Shown here: positions 21,670 through 32,345 of the stretch, piece after piece
Position numbering within the stretch: position 1 is the first letter of the stretch
How the letters are laid out: the number at the start of each line of letters is the position of its first letter
Assembly (NCBI RefSeq): GCF_024586455.1
Contig: NW_026089624.1
Coordinates: 14,661,341 to 14,725,340 of the forward strand
DNA length: 64,000 bases
Direction of reading: 5' to 3'
Origin: Bactrocera neohumeralis
Lineage: Eukaryota; Arthropoda; Insecta; Diptera; Tephritidae
Notes under the pieces: generated by a model
Database searches by the model: none
Told to the model about the DNA's origin: nothing
What the model saw: only the letters and a program-made list of their open reading frames with translations
Position numbers and translations under genes: made by a program

Positions 21670-22710
21670 TTGTAACAGACAAAATATTAAACAAAGAGGA
21701 ACTTTTTTAATAAAATTTAAAAATTGTGAAATAAGTGTATTTAACAGATCATATATTAATGTAAAAAGGGAAGCATATGAATCCTTTGTATTACCGAACG
21801 TAATAACAAATATTAAAGAAAATACTTATAGTTGATAGATTTTGGATGGTGATGCACTGTAAATGCCGATGCCTTTGTTGTACTGTGTTGTTTTTGAATG
21901 TTTATTGATGATGTGTCTTCGGTTACTGCTTGTTTTGTTTGTTTGTGATGAGAGTGGTTAATTATTTGCGAAAAGGGTACAGTTGTGCCAACTTGTATGG
22001 GGTGTTGTTCTTTATATTTTCGGCGCGCCTCGCTCATGCTGATGTTTTCTAATGTTTTTATGGTTAAGATTTCTTTAATTTGTTGGTATTTTGGACATGG
22101 TGTGCTCGCCATAACAATTTGCACATGTTATGCGGCTGCATCTTGTATCGCTATGAGGTGGTAGGTTACAAACGGGGCAAGATGGGTTATTTTTACACCA
22201 TTTTTGGGTTTGACCAAGTATTTGGCAGTTTTTACACCTCATGGGGCTGGATATATATGGTTTAATTTTTAGTTTGTACCATGCTACATCTAATTCGTTA
22301 GGTAGTTGAAATCTGTCGAAAGTTAAGACAATGAGGCCAGAATGAATTGTTTTTTCTTTGGCTAGTTTGGTGAACTTGTATGAGGATGGAGTCATGTGTA
22401 GAAGTTCACGCAAGTGAGGAAAGTTCTCTGATCGCCATTCACTTGGGATTGGCCCGTAACGGTTCTTTTACACATGGCTCAAGCAGCTCACTACTTCCGG
22501 TCTTTGACCAAGTATCCTCTGGGTAGCCTTAGGACATCCGCTTGAAGGCGAGCTAAAGTGAGAAGGCGAAACATCCCCTGCATAGGGTTGTGCGCTGGGT
22601 TTGGGACCGGCCACGTAAAAACCAGTACCAACGAAAAACCAACAACAGCCTCGGATAAGAGAACCCCCTTTTGATGACGACCATGGCAAACGGAATAAGG
22701 ACTACGAATT

Positions 22711-23640
22711 GAGGGCATGCACCTGGAATGTCCGGACCCTTAATTGGGAAGGTGCCGCTGCCCAGCTGGTTGATGTCCTCACGAAAATAAAGGCTGACAT
22801 CACCGCCGTCCTAGAAATGCGATACGGGACAAGGACAGAGACGAGTAGGTCCTTGTGACATTTACTACAGTGGCCATATAAAGGAGCGCAACTTTGGTGT
22901 TGGATTCGTGGTGGGAGAGAGACTCCGTCGCCGAGTACTATCATTCACTGCGGTGAATGAACGTTTAGCCACAATCCGCATCAAAGCGAGGTTCTTCAAC
23001 ATATCGCTGATTTGCGCCCACGCCCCGACGGAAGAGAAGGACGATGTGACCAAAGATGCCTTTTACGAGTGCTTGGAGCGCACTTATGAAGGCTGTCCCC
23101 GCCACGATGTCAAAATCGTGCTTGGCGACTTTAACGCCAGGGTGGGCAAAGAAGGTATCTTTGGCACTACGGTCGGTAAATTCAGCCTCCACGACGAAAC
23201 ATCCCCAAATGGGTTGAGGCTGATTGACTTCGCCGGGGCCCGAAATATGGTTATCTGTAGTACTAGATTCCAGCACAAAAAGATTCATCAAGCTACCTGG
23301 CTGTCTCCGGATCGAAAAACTACCAACCAGATCGATCATGTTGTGATAGACGGAAGACACGTCTCCAGTGTTTTAGATGTGCGTGCGCTCCGAGGTCCTA
23401 ACATCGACTCGGACCACTATCTTGTTGCAGCTAATATTCCCACCCGCCTCTGTACAGCAAAAAACGCACGCCACCAAACACAAGGAAGGTTCGACGTCGA
23501 GAAGCTGCAATCACAACAGACAGCCGAACGATTTTCTTCTCGGCTTGCACTCCTGCTCTCTGAGAGCACTCATCAACAACTCGGTATAAGGGAACTGTGG
23601 GACTGCAATTCAACCTCTTTACGTACAGCTGCAACCGAAA
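22711..23640 (+). pseudogene. RTE apurinic-type endonuclease, frameshifted
   Basis: The region encodes the APE-like endonuclease at the N-terminus of the RTE protein. It includes ACTWNVRTLNWEGAAAQL-type text, LGDFNARVGKEG (catalytic GDFNA), and SDHYLV (catalytic SDH). Relative to copy F, two bases are missing near 22823, which shifts the frame. The linker near 23640 also lacks about 75 bp. The frame 22908-23711 is the part still open. Confidence 0.85.
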
Positions 23641-23910
23641 CCAGACTGCCTACCTCGCAACGTTACGATCGACCACAACACGTGCGGGATGGAATAGATA
23701 CCGGGAGTTGAAGAGGGAAGCGAGACGCATGTGCAGGCATAAGAAGAAAGAGGCCGAAATGCGTGAGTATGAAGAGCTTGATAAGCTGGCAGACAGGGGT
23801 AATGCTCGAAAACTCTACGAAAAAATGCGGCGGCTTACAGAAGGTTTCAAGGCCGGAGCATACTCTTGTAGAACCCCCAAAGGCATACATGCCCAGAGCA
23901 TACTTAAATT

Positions 23911-25215
23911 ATGGAGGAACACTTCTCCAGCCTGCTGAATGGCAGTGAACGCACAACACCAGGAGAAGGAGAACCCGATTCCCCAATCGATGACGATGGA
24001 GCAGACGTTCCATTACCCGACCATGAAGAAGTTCGAATAGCAATTGCCCGCCTCAAGAACAACAAAGCGGCAGGGGCCGACGGACTACCGGCCGAGCTAT
24101 TCAAACACGGCGGCGAAGAACTAATAGGGAGCATGCATCAGCTTCTTTGTAAAATATGGGCGGACGAGAGCATGCCCAACAATTGGAATTTAAGTGTGCT
24201 ATGCCCAATCCATAAAAAAGGAAACCCCACAATCTGCGCCAACTACCGTGGGATTAGCCTCCTCAACATCGCACATAAGGTTCTATCGAGCGTATTGTGT
24301 GAAAGATTAAAGCCCACCGTCGACAAACTGATTGGACCTTATCAGTGTGGCTTCAGACCTGGCAAATCAACAACCGACCAGATATTCACAATGCGCCAAG
24401 TCTTGGAAAAGACCCGTGAAAGGAGAATCGACACACACCACCTCTTCGTCGATTTCAAAGCTGCTTTCGACAGCACGAAAAGGAGCTGCCTTTATGCCGC
24501 GATGTCTGAATTTGGTATCCCCGCAAAACTAATACGGCTGTGTAAACTGACGTTGAGTAACACCAAAAGCTCCGTCAGGATCGGGAAGGACCTCTCCGAG
24601 CCGTTCGATACCAAACGAGGTTTCAGACAAGGCGATTCCCTATCGTGCTACTTTTTAAACCTGCTTTTGGAGAAAATTATTCGAGCCGCAGAACTAAATA
24701 GAGAAGGTACCATCTTCTATAAGAGTGTACAGCTGCTGGCGTATGCCGATGATATTGATATCATCGGCCTCAACACCTGCGCCGTTAGTTCTGCTTTCTC
24801 CAGGATGGAGAATAAAGCAAAAGTAATGGGTCTGGCAGTGAACGAGGGCAAGTCAAAATATCTCCTGTCATCAAACAAACAGTCGTCGCACTCGCGACTT
24901 GGCACTCACGTCACTATTGACAGTCATAACTTTGAAGTTGTAGATAATTTCGTCTATCTTGGAACCAGCATAAACACCACCAACAATGTCAGCCTAGAAA
25001 TCCAACGCAGGATAACTCTTGCCAACAGGTGCTACTTCGGACTGAGTAGGCAATTGAGAAGCAAAGTCCTCTCTCGACAAACAAAAACCAAACTCTATAA
25101 GTCACTCATAATTCCCGTCCTGCTCTATGGTGCAGAGTCTTGGACGATGTCAACTACGGATGAGTCGACGTTGCGAGTTTTTGAGAGAAAAGTTCTGCGA
25201 AAGATTGGACCATAA
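23911..25215 (+). CDS. RTE reverse transcriptase, intact 434-codon frame
   Basis: This open frame covers the full RT of the RTE element. It includes LKNNKAAGADGLPAELFKHG (RT 0/1), a SVLCPIHKKGN segment, ANYRGISLLNIAHKVLS (RT 2), YQCGFRPGKSTTDQIF (RT 3), LFVDFKAAFDS (motif A, catalytic Asp), GFRQGDSLS (motif B), and LLAYADDIDIIG (motif C, two catalytic Asp). The start is internal, because the protein originally began with the endonuclease upstream. A frameshift near 25207 ends it before the C-terminal RWLGH domain. It would copy element RNA at a nicked target. Activity without the lost ends is unlikely. Confidence 0.85.
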   Translation: MEEHFSSLLNGSERTTPGEGEPDSPIDDDGADVPLPDHEEVRIAIARLKNNKAAGADGLPAELFKHGGEELIGSMHQLLCKIWADESMPNNWNLSVLCPIHKKGNPTICANYRGISLLNIAHKVLSSVLCERLKPTVDKLIGPYQCGFRPGKSTTDQIFTMRQVLEKTRERRIDTHHLFVDFKAAFDSTKRSCLYAAMSEFGIPAKLIRLCKLTLSNTKSSVRIGKDLSEPFDTKRGFRQGDSLSCYFLNLLLEKIIRAAELNREGTIFYKSVQLLAYADDIDIIGLNTCAVSSAFSRMENKAKVMGLAVNEGKSKYLLSSNKQSSHSRLGTHVTIDSHNFEVVDNFVYLGTSINTTNNVSLEIQRRITLANRCYFGLSRQLRSKVLSRQTKTKLYKSLIIPVLLYGAESWTMSTTDESTLRVFERKVLRKIGP

Positions 25216-26139
25216 AGCCACGTGTTAGCCACGGCGAATACCGCATTCGATGGAACGATGAGCTGTACGAGATAAACGACGACATCGACATAGTTCAGCG
25301 AATTAAAAGACAGCGGCTACGCTGGCTAGGTCATGTTGTCGGGGGAAGCAGAGGAAGAAGAAGACCTCCACTCCGTTGGAAGGACCAAGTGGAGAGGGAC
25401 CTGGCTTTGCTTGGAATGTCCAATAGGCGCCACGTAGCGAAAAAAAGAAACGACTGGCGCGCTGTTGTTAACTCGGCTGTAATCGCGTAAGCGGTGTCTA
25501 CGCCAATTAAGAAGAAAAAGAAGAAGTATACACTTGTTACTCCTTAGGAGCTTAGCTCATTAATTAGTTCTTCTTCGTTCACTTCGGCATGATTCCCGTC
25601 GAAAACGACACCTTTTACTGAGTTTAAACTAGCGTGCAGTTTCACTGATATTGCACACATACCACAAAGGTCTTTTGATTTTAAAAATTGTTCACTCGAT
25701 TTAGCATTGTTTGCAAGGATTAAGATGCTTCCATCTCAAAGTTTCGAAATGGAATCGATTTCTTTAGAAATTGATTCAACTCCTTTTTTTATTGCAAACT
25801 GGCTAAGTTTAATTAGTCTTTTGTCAGTATCGGTTGGAGAGATCATTAAGTATTTGGAATTTTTTACTGTTTTGTTTATACATAGTTGGAAATTTTGGAA
25901 AGTTTTTGGCTTGCAAGTCAATCCGTGATATTTTTTGGAGAATTGACACCCTCTGATAGCAAGGCAAATCTGTTGGAAGATTTATCCGGCGGCCCAGGAG
26001 CCATCTTTTTGTTGGTGTGTTTTTTTCTTTTTTGTGTTTTGTTTTCTGTTTTTTTTTATAACAAAAAGAATAACACGAGTAGACACGAATTTATTGAGAT
26101 GTGCACGAGAGATGCGAGAGAGCGTTTACTGAAGTCAAC

Positions 26140-26174
26140 ACGTCCGATCGCTTTCTTAGCTAGTCGATGACTGT
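26140..26174 (-). promoter_or_regulatory. Internal LINE promoter: Inr plus DPE-like motif
   Basis: On the minus strand an initiator-like ACAGTC places +1 at 26172. GGACGT at 26145-26140 then falls at +28 to +33, exactly the downstream promoter element position, with a matching sequence (RGWYV type). Jockey, Doc, F and I elements of flies use such promoters to start transcription at their own first base. Confidence 0.6.
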
Positions 26175-26480
26175 CCACTGCCTATTTTGAATACGTTTCT
26201 TTAAATTGGTTAACGATGTTTTTTGACTTCATGTACCACTTCAAACATCTGTCATACTTCATATTTTCCTTGATAAATTTCCTGCCGTTAATAAAAAATC
26301 ATATGAACGTTACTCTTAAAAGTAAAATCCGCTGTGACGAAAAATCGAGTATGCCTATTTGCCATACTAGCTAATTTTATGCTTCTGATTTTGCGATAAC
26401 AAGTTCTTGGTTAATTGCTATCACAATTAAAAGGTTGGAATTGCTATCACAGTGAAAAACTCACCATCGCTAGTTGGCAG
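26173..26480. other. AT-rich spacer between two LINEs
   Basis: No gene is seen. A short repeated phrase, TTGCTATCACA, occurs twice around 26415-26450. This sequence may belong to the 5' region of the plus-strand jockey element that follows. Confidence 0.4.
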
Positions 26481-26591
26481 ATATAAAAGCGAGCTTTCAA
26501 TCTATGCGCACGTGTTCTTGATGAGCTCCATCAGAACTTTCTACAAAAAAAAATCAAATAATATAAGCAAATATTCTAAAAAGTGCATTAA

Positions 26592-27992
26592 GTGCAAGCG
26601 TTAGGCAATAACGCCGAAAGTGATAGGCAAATCATAAAAAATAACAAAAAAATAGAACTGTTTACAAACAATAAACATAATAAAATAACATATAAAAAGT
26701 GCGAAATAAACTACAAGTATAAAACAAAAAAGGTGAGCGCAGCGCAGCCCCACCAACAAGAACGTAGGCATTCTCTGAATGCCTACTTTAGCTTTGCTAT
26801 GAATGCCAAACCACCTTCAATATATTTGCGTGAGCGGACCTGTACCTAAATTAAGTGAAATTGTAGGTACAAATAATTTTCATACAGTGCCTTTGAAAGT
26901 GATAGACAAATCATAAAAAATAACAAAAAAATAGAACTGTTTACAAACAATAAACATAATAAAATAACATATAATAAGTGCGAAATAAACTACAAGTATA
27001 AAACAAAAAAGGTGAGCGCAGCGCAGCCCCACCAACAAGAACGTAGGCATTCTCTGAATGCCTACTTTAGCTTTGCTATGAATGCCAAACCACCTTCAAT
27101 AATTTGCGTGAGCGGACCTGTACCTTAACTAAGTGAAATTGTAGGTACAAATAATTTTCATACAGCGCCTTTGAAATTTGAAAATTTCAGTAATACATTG
27201 AAAAAAATTTTATGGAAATTGTTAAATTTTTGTCGAATAAAAACAAGAACTATTATTCTTATCAACTGAAGAATTCTAAGGGCCTAGTTGTTGTAATTAA
27301 GGGTATAGAGTCAAAGAAGCATTGAAATAATTCGGTTTTGGTATATAAACTGTTTTAAATATATTCAATAGAAACATAGGACCACATCCAATGTTTAAAA
27401 TTGAATTGTTGCCGAACTTTAATCAACAAAAAATGAAACACATCCTATATATAATCTGAAATATTTGCTGCATCGTAAAGTAACTGTTGAAGAACCACAT
27501 AAAAGAAAAATTATAAAATTATATTGCACTCTACGCAGTGTTTGTGTGGTATGTGGGTTTACATCATAATTCCAAATGCACCCTTAGGAAAGAAGATAAA
27601 AATAAAAAAATGCAGCAATTGTGGAGGAAATAACACTGCTAACAAAAGGAATTGTCTTGTATATAAAGATAGTTGTCACAGGGCATTCAAGCCATAACCA
27701 AATTTTACAAACACCCCGTAATGAAATTATAGCAACCTCAGATTAAAGTTCAAATCCTATTACTTTTAAGAGTAATACTATGCAAGTAAGCTATGCAAAT
27801 GTAGTGAAAAGCAACACTGTACAAATGCAACAACCGCAAAATCCGCCAAATGGAGATATTGAATTTATGATTTTAAATCTGACGCAGTGTATGACACAAT
27901 TTATGTCTACTATGCAAAACATGATCCAAGATTTAATAAAATCACAAAATCAAATGCTGCAAAATTTATTAAGTAAGAAATGGGCGTACTAA
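26592..27992 (+). pseudogene. Jockey ORF1 (Gag-like)
   Basis: An N-terminal part includes AKPPSIYLRE, the usual start of the jockey Gag core. YYSYQLKNSKGLVVVIKGIE follows at about 27246, a strongly conserved phrase of this clade. A decayed zinc-knuckle region (27540-27690) contains CSNCGGNNTANKRNCLVYK. The final 70-codon frame (27780-27992) is rich in Q and M and ends in a TAA at 27990-27992 that overlaps the ORF2 start. A 279-bp tandem duplication spans the N-terminal part and many stops are present. Confidence 0.7.
26621..27178 (+). repeat. 279-bp tandem duplication in jockey ORF1
   Basis: Two copies, starting at 26621 and 26900, are over 95 percent alike by eye. Each carries the same AAGGTGAGCGCAGCGCAGCC block, an inverted GTAGGCATTC/GAATGCCTAC pair, and the AKPPS-coding stretch. 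The length is a multiple of three. The second copy has lost a few bases (ATAATTTGCG against ATATATTTGCG). Confidence 0.85.
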
Positions 27993-28836
27993 ATATCTGT
28001 ATATGGAATGCTAACGGTTTTTAGATTTCTGTCTTCTGTTATATCAGAAACTCATCTAACAAATAAACATAATTTCAATATACCGGGACATAAACTCTAT
28101 GTTACGAATCATCCGGATGGAAAAGCGCATGGTGGCACGGCAGTGTTGATTAGAAATCGGTTAAACCACTGTGCTCTAGAATCTCATGCTACAGAACAGT
28201 TACAAGCTAATCCCTAAAAAATGGGGGTTGTGACTCAAATCCTACGGCTATACACTGTCCACCTCGTTTTAAAATTACAGATAGCGATTTTAAAGACTTT
28301 GGAACATTAGGTCAAAGATTTCTAGCAGGTGGAGATTACAATGCAAACCACAGGTACTGGGACTTACATCTTATTAATCCGAAAGGACGACGGCTGTACT
28401 ACACTATTATGAATAAGCGCAATAGCCTGGATATAATATATCCTGGTAAGCCGACATATTGCCCTACTGTCAGAAAAAAATACTAGACCTAGTAGATTTT
28501 GCCGTAGTTAAAAATATAGATTGATCGCTTATGGCAGCTGATACATGTACAGACTTATCGTCTGATCATTCTCCTGGGCTAATAAAGTTAAGCGAACAGC
28601 CCATGATATTTGAGCCAAAAGTTTCTCCACCATCTCATAAAACTAACTGATTCAAGTATAGAAAATATATCAGCAGGCACATCAATAATGATTGCAAAAT
28701 AAATACAGGATGAGACATTGATGAAAATATAAGATAATTTAATTATTTAATAACTAACGCAGCTGTATTGGCAACACCAAAAAGAAAAAATAAACAAGTT
28801 GGTTTCCGAAATATCACTAATCTATATATATATGTA
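27980..28836 (+). pseudogene. Jockey ORF2, endonuclease part
   Basis: ORF2 starts ATG at 27980, overlapping the ORF1 stop by 13 bases. It reads MGVLNICIWNANG, then after a deletion ISETHLTNKHNFNIPGHKLY and a GGTAVLIRN segment. Degraded AGGDYNAN and DLVDF-like stretches follow. This is the APE-type endonuclease of jockey elements, including the ETH and GDYN catalytic regions. Frameshifts and stops are numerous. Confidence 0.75.
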
Positions 28837-29087
28837 CTAGCTAACCCGGCAAACGTTGTTTTGCCATGTATATTATTTCTATGAAACATTTTTTTAGTTC
28901 AATAAAAATAACTATCTACTACAAAGTGTGCGGGGATGTACTTATAATCGAAAGCATTATAAACAATGAAAGTATGCTTTATTTAAGTTAATAAATTAAT
29001 CCTTATTAAAGTAACGAATATATTTTAAATTACAATTTTTGATAGCTTTCTAAATATCAAAAATAATTATTCATATTATCCTATCAA

Positions 29088-29924
29088 TTATAGCAATTGA
29101 AAAAAAAAATAATCTTTCAGTGCAATAGAGTGTACAATATTCTTGGTTAGTCCGTCTTTAGCCAACACAAACAAACTGGAGGGGTTTCCCACGCGAGAAC
29201 ATGCCACATATAGTTGTCCGTGGGAAATGCATGGTGTTTCCAAATCTAAGCCACATACGGCCAATGCGATGTCATTTTTGGATCGTATCTCGGCCAGAAG
29301 TAACGAAATAAGGAATGTTTTGCCTGTTCCACCTGGTGCATCCAAAAAAAGGAATCCTCCTTGTCCTGCCGAAACTGCCAGCATGATGCGGTCGTAAATA
29401 ATTTTTTGTTCATCATTTAGTAGTGGAACATTGCAACTAACAATGCCTGCCATTTCTACAGTATCGTACTGTAGTTCACGATTGATATCTGTGTTGAGTA
29501 AATCAGATGCACTTCGATTCGGTGAGCTCATACCGAAATGGCTGATTGGCAAATTCGCAATAGCAATGCAAAGATCCTCGATAGCAATAAATGTTTCATT
29601 GTACATTGCATCTCTGAATGATATCGTTAGATCATTGCACGTTGTACGATGTCGATACAATATATCATCAGTCATTGAATCTTTGTGATTATCCCACAAC
29701 ATTTGTGCTCGGGCCGGGAAACATGTAGTCAGGACTATAGCAAATAGTAGACGAATTTGTGATCCTGTGCAGTTTAATGTTGCTTCAGCAAGCGTACTGT
29801 CCCAATGATTGTCGTCTTCTAGCAAGCCTAGAGCAAGGCATGCATCTTTATACGTAGGATACTGTTGTCCATCTACTTTACGTATATCTTGAAATGACAA
29901 TGGCCCGGTGACATTAACCACCAA
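29088..29924 (-). pseudogene. Helitron helicase with internal core deletion
   Basis: One uninterrupted frame of 278 codons. It includes the Rep-helicase linker (GPLSFQDIRKVDG and YKDACLALGLLEDD), then FLDAPGGTGKTFLISLLLAE (Walker A), and then jumps from a NDIALA segment directly to VCGLDLE and ISHGQLYVACSRVG at the C-terminus. Compared with the copy at 19.2-21 kb, Walker B and motifs III-V are missing. The deletion preserved the frame. Confidence 0.85.
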
Positions 29925-30002
29925 TAGTCGCAGGTAAAAGCACTTGAATTGACTGTATATACACGACCCAAAGTAGTTGATTTAAATAAACCGGGGTGCG
30001 CA

Positions 30003-30600
30003 TCAACTGGTGTCCCTTGCTTGCAGAGTATCCATTTTTATTTTTTTTTGAGCCCATGTAAAATACCGTGGAACTTCAGAGTAGAGAAGTGTTTGTGCGA
30101 AGGCGCCAAAAGCATCCGCACGATTGCACAGTTCAAAAAATTCGGTCAGCGTAGTTTTTGGTGGATTTATAGCACGATCAAGCACTGTATCGTTCGTGAA
30201 ATATATGCGCTGGCCGTTTTCAAGGTGGACAGCTAATTGGATAACTGCTGGATCCCGTTCATGAATTGGGAAACCGAAAATACGCCAGACAGCTTCATTG
30301 GAACTGACATACCGGCCAATTTGGTAATTCGTAATTTCAACTTTATTCACATATTTGCAAATATATTTGATACTCTTCACCGAACTGCATGACTCAACAT
30401 TAATATGAGCATTGAATGTTTTGCTCAGCAGAGGTGAATATGGTACCACCCAACGATTGTCAATGTCGATGTCTGCGTTGCTAATAGCTTTAATGAAAGA
30501 TTGTCCGCCATTTTCGGTACTTCTTCGACGATATATTGGATATCCGTCAACATGTGTGACCGTATCGTTAGTAAAATCTTTAGGAAATGGCCGTTGTTGA
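30003..30600 (-). pseudogene. Helitron Rep-region fragments
   Basis: The frame 30003-30449 contains VPYSPLLSKTFNAHINVE, then KYICKYVNK, then FGFPIHERDPAVIQLAVHLE and a PRYFTW segment. Upstream text to 30600 includes a VDGYPIYRRRS-like segment. This is the conserved block after the HUH domain of Helitron Rep, and the HUH motif itself is absent. The sequence continues into the helicase frame at 29924. Confidence 0.8.
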
Positions 30601-30609
30601 CGGGAGCTT

Positions 30610-31640
30610 ACAACACGTGTTTATTTACATGATATCACTTAATAAACTGAGAGTTAAAACTGTCTTTGTCAGATTAATAAACTGTAAATAAATAATTATT
30701 GCACTGGAAATGAATGATAAATTTATGATGACAGTAAAATTAACATGAGAGTTGCACAGAAAAATTAAAGAAATAGGTATAACAGTGACTGCTACGATTG
30801 ATACACAAATAAAACCAAAAAAAAAATGGCTGAAAAATGTATAGTGAGTAAGACAGGAGACCGGCATCGTCCTCATCCCTACTCTCATAATTAATGGAAC
30901 TTGAAATTATGAACTATGAATAAGAATTTATCGTACTACAATTGTAATATTCGATTGCCATCTTGCAACCCTATTGCGGATATGCGGATAGAATTTCGTC
31001 AACGATATCTCACGAACAAATCAACCAATTTTGACACGGTTTGCGGCCATCGACGTGATTTTTCAGAGTCGAAAGCTGATAAGTCTTCAGAATTAATCGG
31101 TCGAGTCGTTTCAGAGTTATTTCAAAAAAATCTATTTTTGCGATTTCTTTCGTGAACGATTTCTCGCAAGAAAATTGATCGATTTTGACCCTGTTTGCGG
31201 TAATCGGCGTAGTTTTGTGAGGTTGAGTGCTGATTAGTTTATGGAATTGATCGACATAGCCGTTTAGAAGTTATTCAAAAAAAAAACACTTTTTTGCTGT
31301 TTTTTTTTAGTTTTCTCGAAATCTAGCGATCCGAATCGGCTCAAAATTTTAGAAAATCTAAGTTAAGTGAAACTCTTTGAAATGCCGTTGGGTAGGGTTG
31401 AATCGCTTGATCCGTTCAAAAGTTATAAGCGGGTCCAATAACTTGAACAACCAATAACTTCCCGATTTTAGAAAATTTTTAATTTTCTTCGCGGAAAGTT
31501 AAAAAAATTTATGGGTATACCACCCTTAACATTTAGGATGATGAAAAATAGATGTTGTCCGATTCTCCATCCTAGCCGATATGCACGCTAAGATTCACAA
31601 AAATCGGTCGAGCGGTTTCAGAGGAGTTCAATAACGAAAC
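30610..31640. other. Non-coding part of Helitron C
   Basis: No frame with family resemblance is seen. Several phrases recur in altered form (ATTTTGAC followed by CGGTTTGCGG, and GATTGATCGAC-like text), suggesting diverged direct repeats between 31000 and 31260. Confidence 0.4.
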
Positions 31641-31649
31641 GGAGTTCGA

Positions 31650-32345
31650 CGGGTTTTCGTGCATTTATTGTCAGACATACAACCCGAAGTGGGATTGTGG
31701 TGTCCGCAAGGTCCATGAACCATATTGGTTTTCAACATTTGGTATAATACTGTATCTTTCTCTGCATCAGGAATTTCCGCAGAAATGAGTTCATCAGTTT
31801 GATCTGGTGTAACCACCATCCACCATCCAAAGAAGAATGTGTGCGTGCGGCTAACTTTTTTTTGCTACTCAAAGAATACATCCAGCATCTAACAGCACCA
31901 TATATATGTGTGTACCATATGTTGCTTCAAGATAAAGTACATCAAACATCGCTGCTGTTGTTTGAAAAGTCGTGCTGTGACATCGTGACGATCGCTTGCT
32001 GATTGACCGCGTTCCATAATTCCACATGTATGTCATTGCATCCTGGGAGGGAGTAGTCGTTCATTTGTCTTGGGCTGCCATACGTTGATGGCAAAAGGAA
32101 CGCCGACCGATATTAGCGCGACCTCTTCGTGGCTTCGTAAGAAATTTCAATCTGTAATTGATATTTTTATGTGAAACATAACGTTTTCACTGAATAATTT
32201 TCAATAATTTTTCTTTTGAACAGCCGGAATAAAAAAAGCATGCGACCGAAATTGAATGATTCAAATATTTGACAAACAAAAATTTTGAAAAACAAAACAA
32301 ACAAAAATTGAGAAAAAAATTTGTATGTAAAAATGTTACTTTTTG
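31650..32345 (-). mobile_element. Fragment of Helitron A/D family inside Helitron C
   Basis: The minus strand carries the Rep phrase TPDQTDELISAEIPDAEK with VKTNMVHGPCG-like text (31628-31819). The non-coding stretch that follows matches 4100-4500 and 17460-17890. About 110 bp of Helitron C subterminal sequence is present on each side (31520-31632 and 32370-32480). Confidence 0.7.

Larger units (their letters stand above)
15060..21833 (+). mobile_element. Errantivirus (gypsy-group) copy 1, split by two Helitrons
   Basis: Errantivirus pieces lie at 15060-15709, 18473-19101 and 21670-21833. They carry the end of pol and most of env. Helitrons occupy 15710-18472 and 19102-21669, each exactly between A and T. 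The element stops at about 21833 against minus-strand LINE sequence. No polypurine tract or 3' LTR follows, so the right end was lost. The 5' part lies in or before the gap. Confidence 0.75.
15283..21833 (+). pseudogene. env: Errantivirus env, in three pieces
   Basis: An ATG at 15283 starts a short frame resembling an env leader. It stops after about 35 codons. Further text to 15709 includes the region after the proteolytic cleavage site, with a YIAGTMDSDDE-like segment typical of insect errantivirus fusion proteins. The next piece (18473-19101) includes the helical ectodomain region with heptad-like spacing. The last piece (21670-21833) leads toward the C-terminus. The reading frame at 19101 continues in phase at 21670, which supports the Helitron boundaries. 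Several stops are present. Confidence 0.65.
22382..25525 (+). mobile_element. RTE-type LINE, copy D, nearly full length
   Basis: The element begins GAGGATGGAGTC at 22382, the same 5' end as minus copy A. It has a 5' leader of about 330 bp, the endonuclease region, the reverse transcriptase, and a 3' end GCGTAAGCGGTGTCTACGCC followed by an AAG-rich tail. A GTAT duplication flanks it (22378-22381 and 25526-25529). It lies inside ORF1 of a minus-strand LINE. Long stretches are identical or nearly so to copy F, which suggests recent activity. Confidence 0.9.
21834..26004 (-). pseudogene. LINE ORF1 (Gag-like, zinc knuckles), interrupted
   Basis: ORF1 starts with ATG at 26004 (MAPGPPDKSSNRFALLSEG), then stops and shifts frame near 25925. 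The next part contains FAIKKGVESISKEIDSI and a GSILILANNAKSSEQFLKSK segment, typical of jockey/I/CR1-type ORF1 proteins (RRM-like region). After the RTE insertion it continues with LIVLTFDRFQLPNELDVAWY and three knuckles: CKNCQILGQTQKWC, CPVCNLPPHSDTRC and CANCYGEHTMSK. The first knuckle has Q where H is usual. A glutamine- and histidine-rich tail ends near 21834. The product would bind element RNA. Confidence 0.75.
21834..26172 (-). mobile_element. Jockey/I-type LINE with 5' end, split by an RTE
   Basis: The 5' end lies near 26172 and reads leftward. An untranslated leader, ORF1 from 26004, and the zinc-knuckle part of ORF1 at 22075-22380 follow, with RTE copy D inserted at 22382-25525. The LINE stops at about 21834 against errantivirus env, so ORF2 and the 3' end are lost. 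Losing the 3' rather than the 5' side is unusual for a LINE and points to a later deletion or rearrangement. Confidence 0.75.
26481..28836 (+). mobile_element. Jockey-clade LINE, first part (continues at 37176)
   Basis: GATATAAAAG at about 26480 resembles a TATA box, followed by a leader and by ORF1 and ORF2 text of a jockey-clade element. ORF2 stops at 28836 at a Helitron CTAG end and resumes at 37176 after the last CTAG of a second Helitron. The bases either side, A at 28836 and T at 37176, form one A|T target. The element runs to about 37740, where it is lost. Confidence 0.7.

Noticed and set aside
22965..23360. 131-codon minus-strand frame, repeated at 33897-34292
   Set aside because: It lies opposite the RTE endonuclease. 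The same shadow occurs in both RTE copies because the copies are nearly identical.
26481..26620. TATA-containing segment as a host gene promoter
   Set aside because: The downstream sequence is jockey ORF1, so any promoter here most likely belongs to the element. No host gene is visible.
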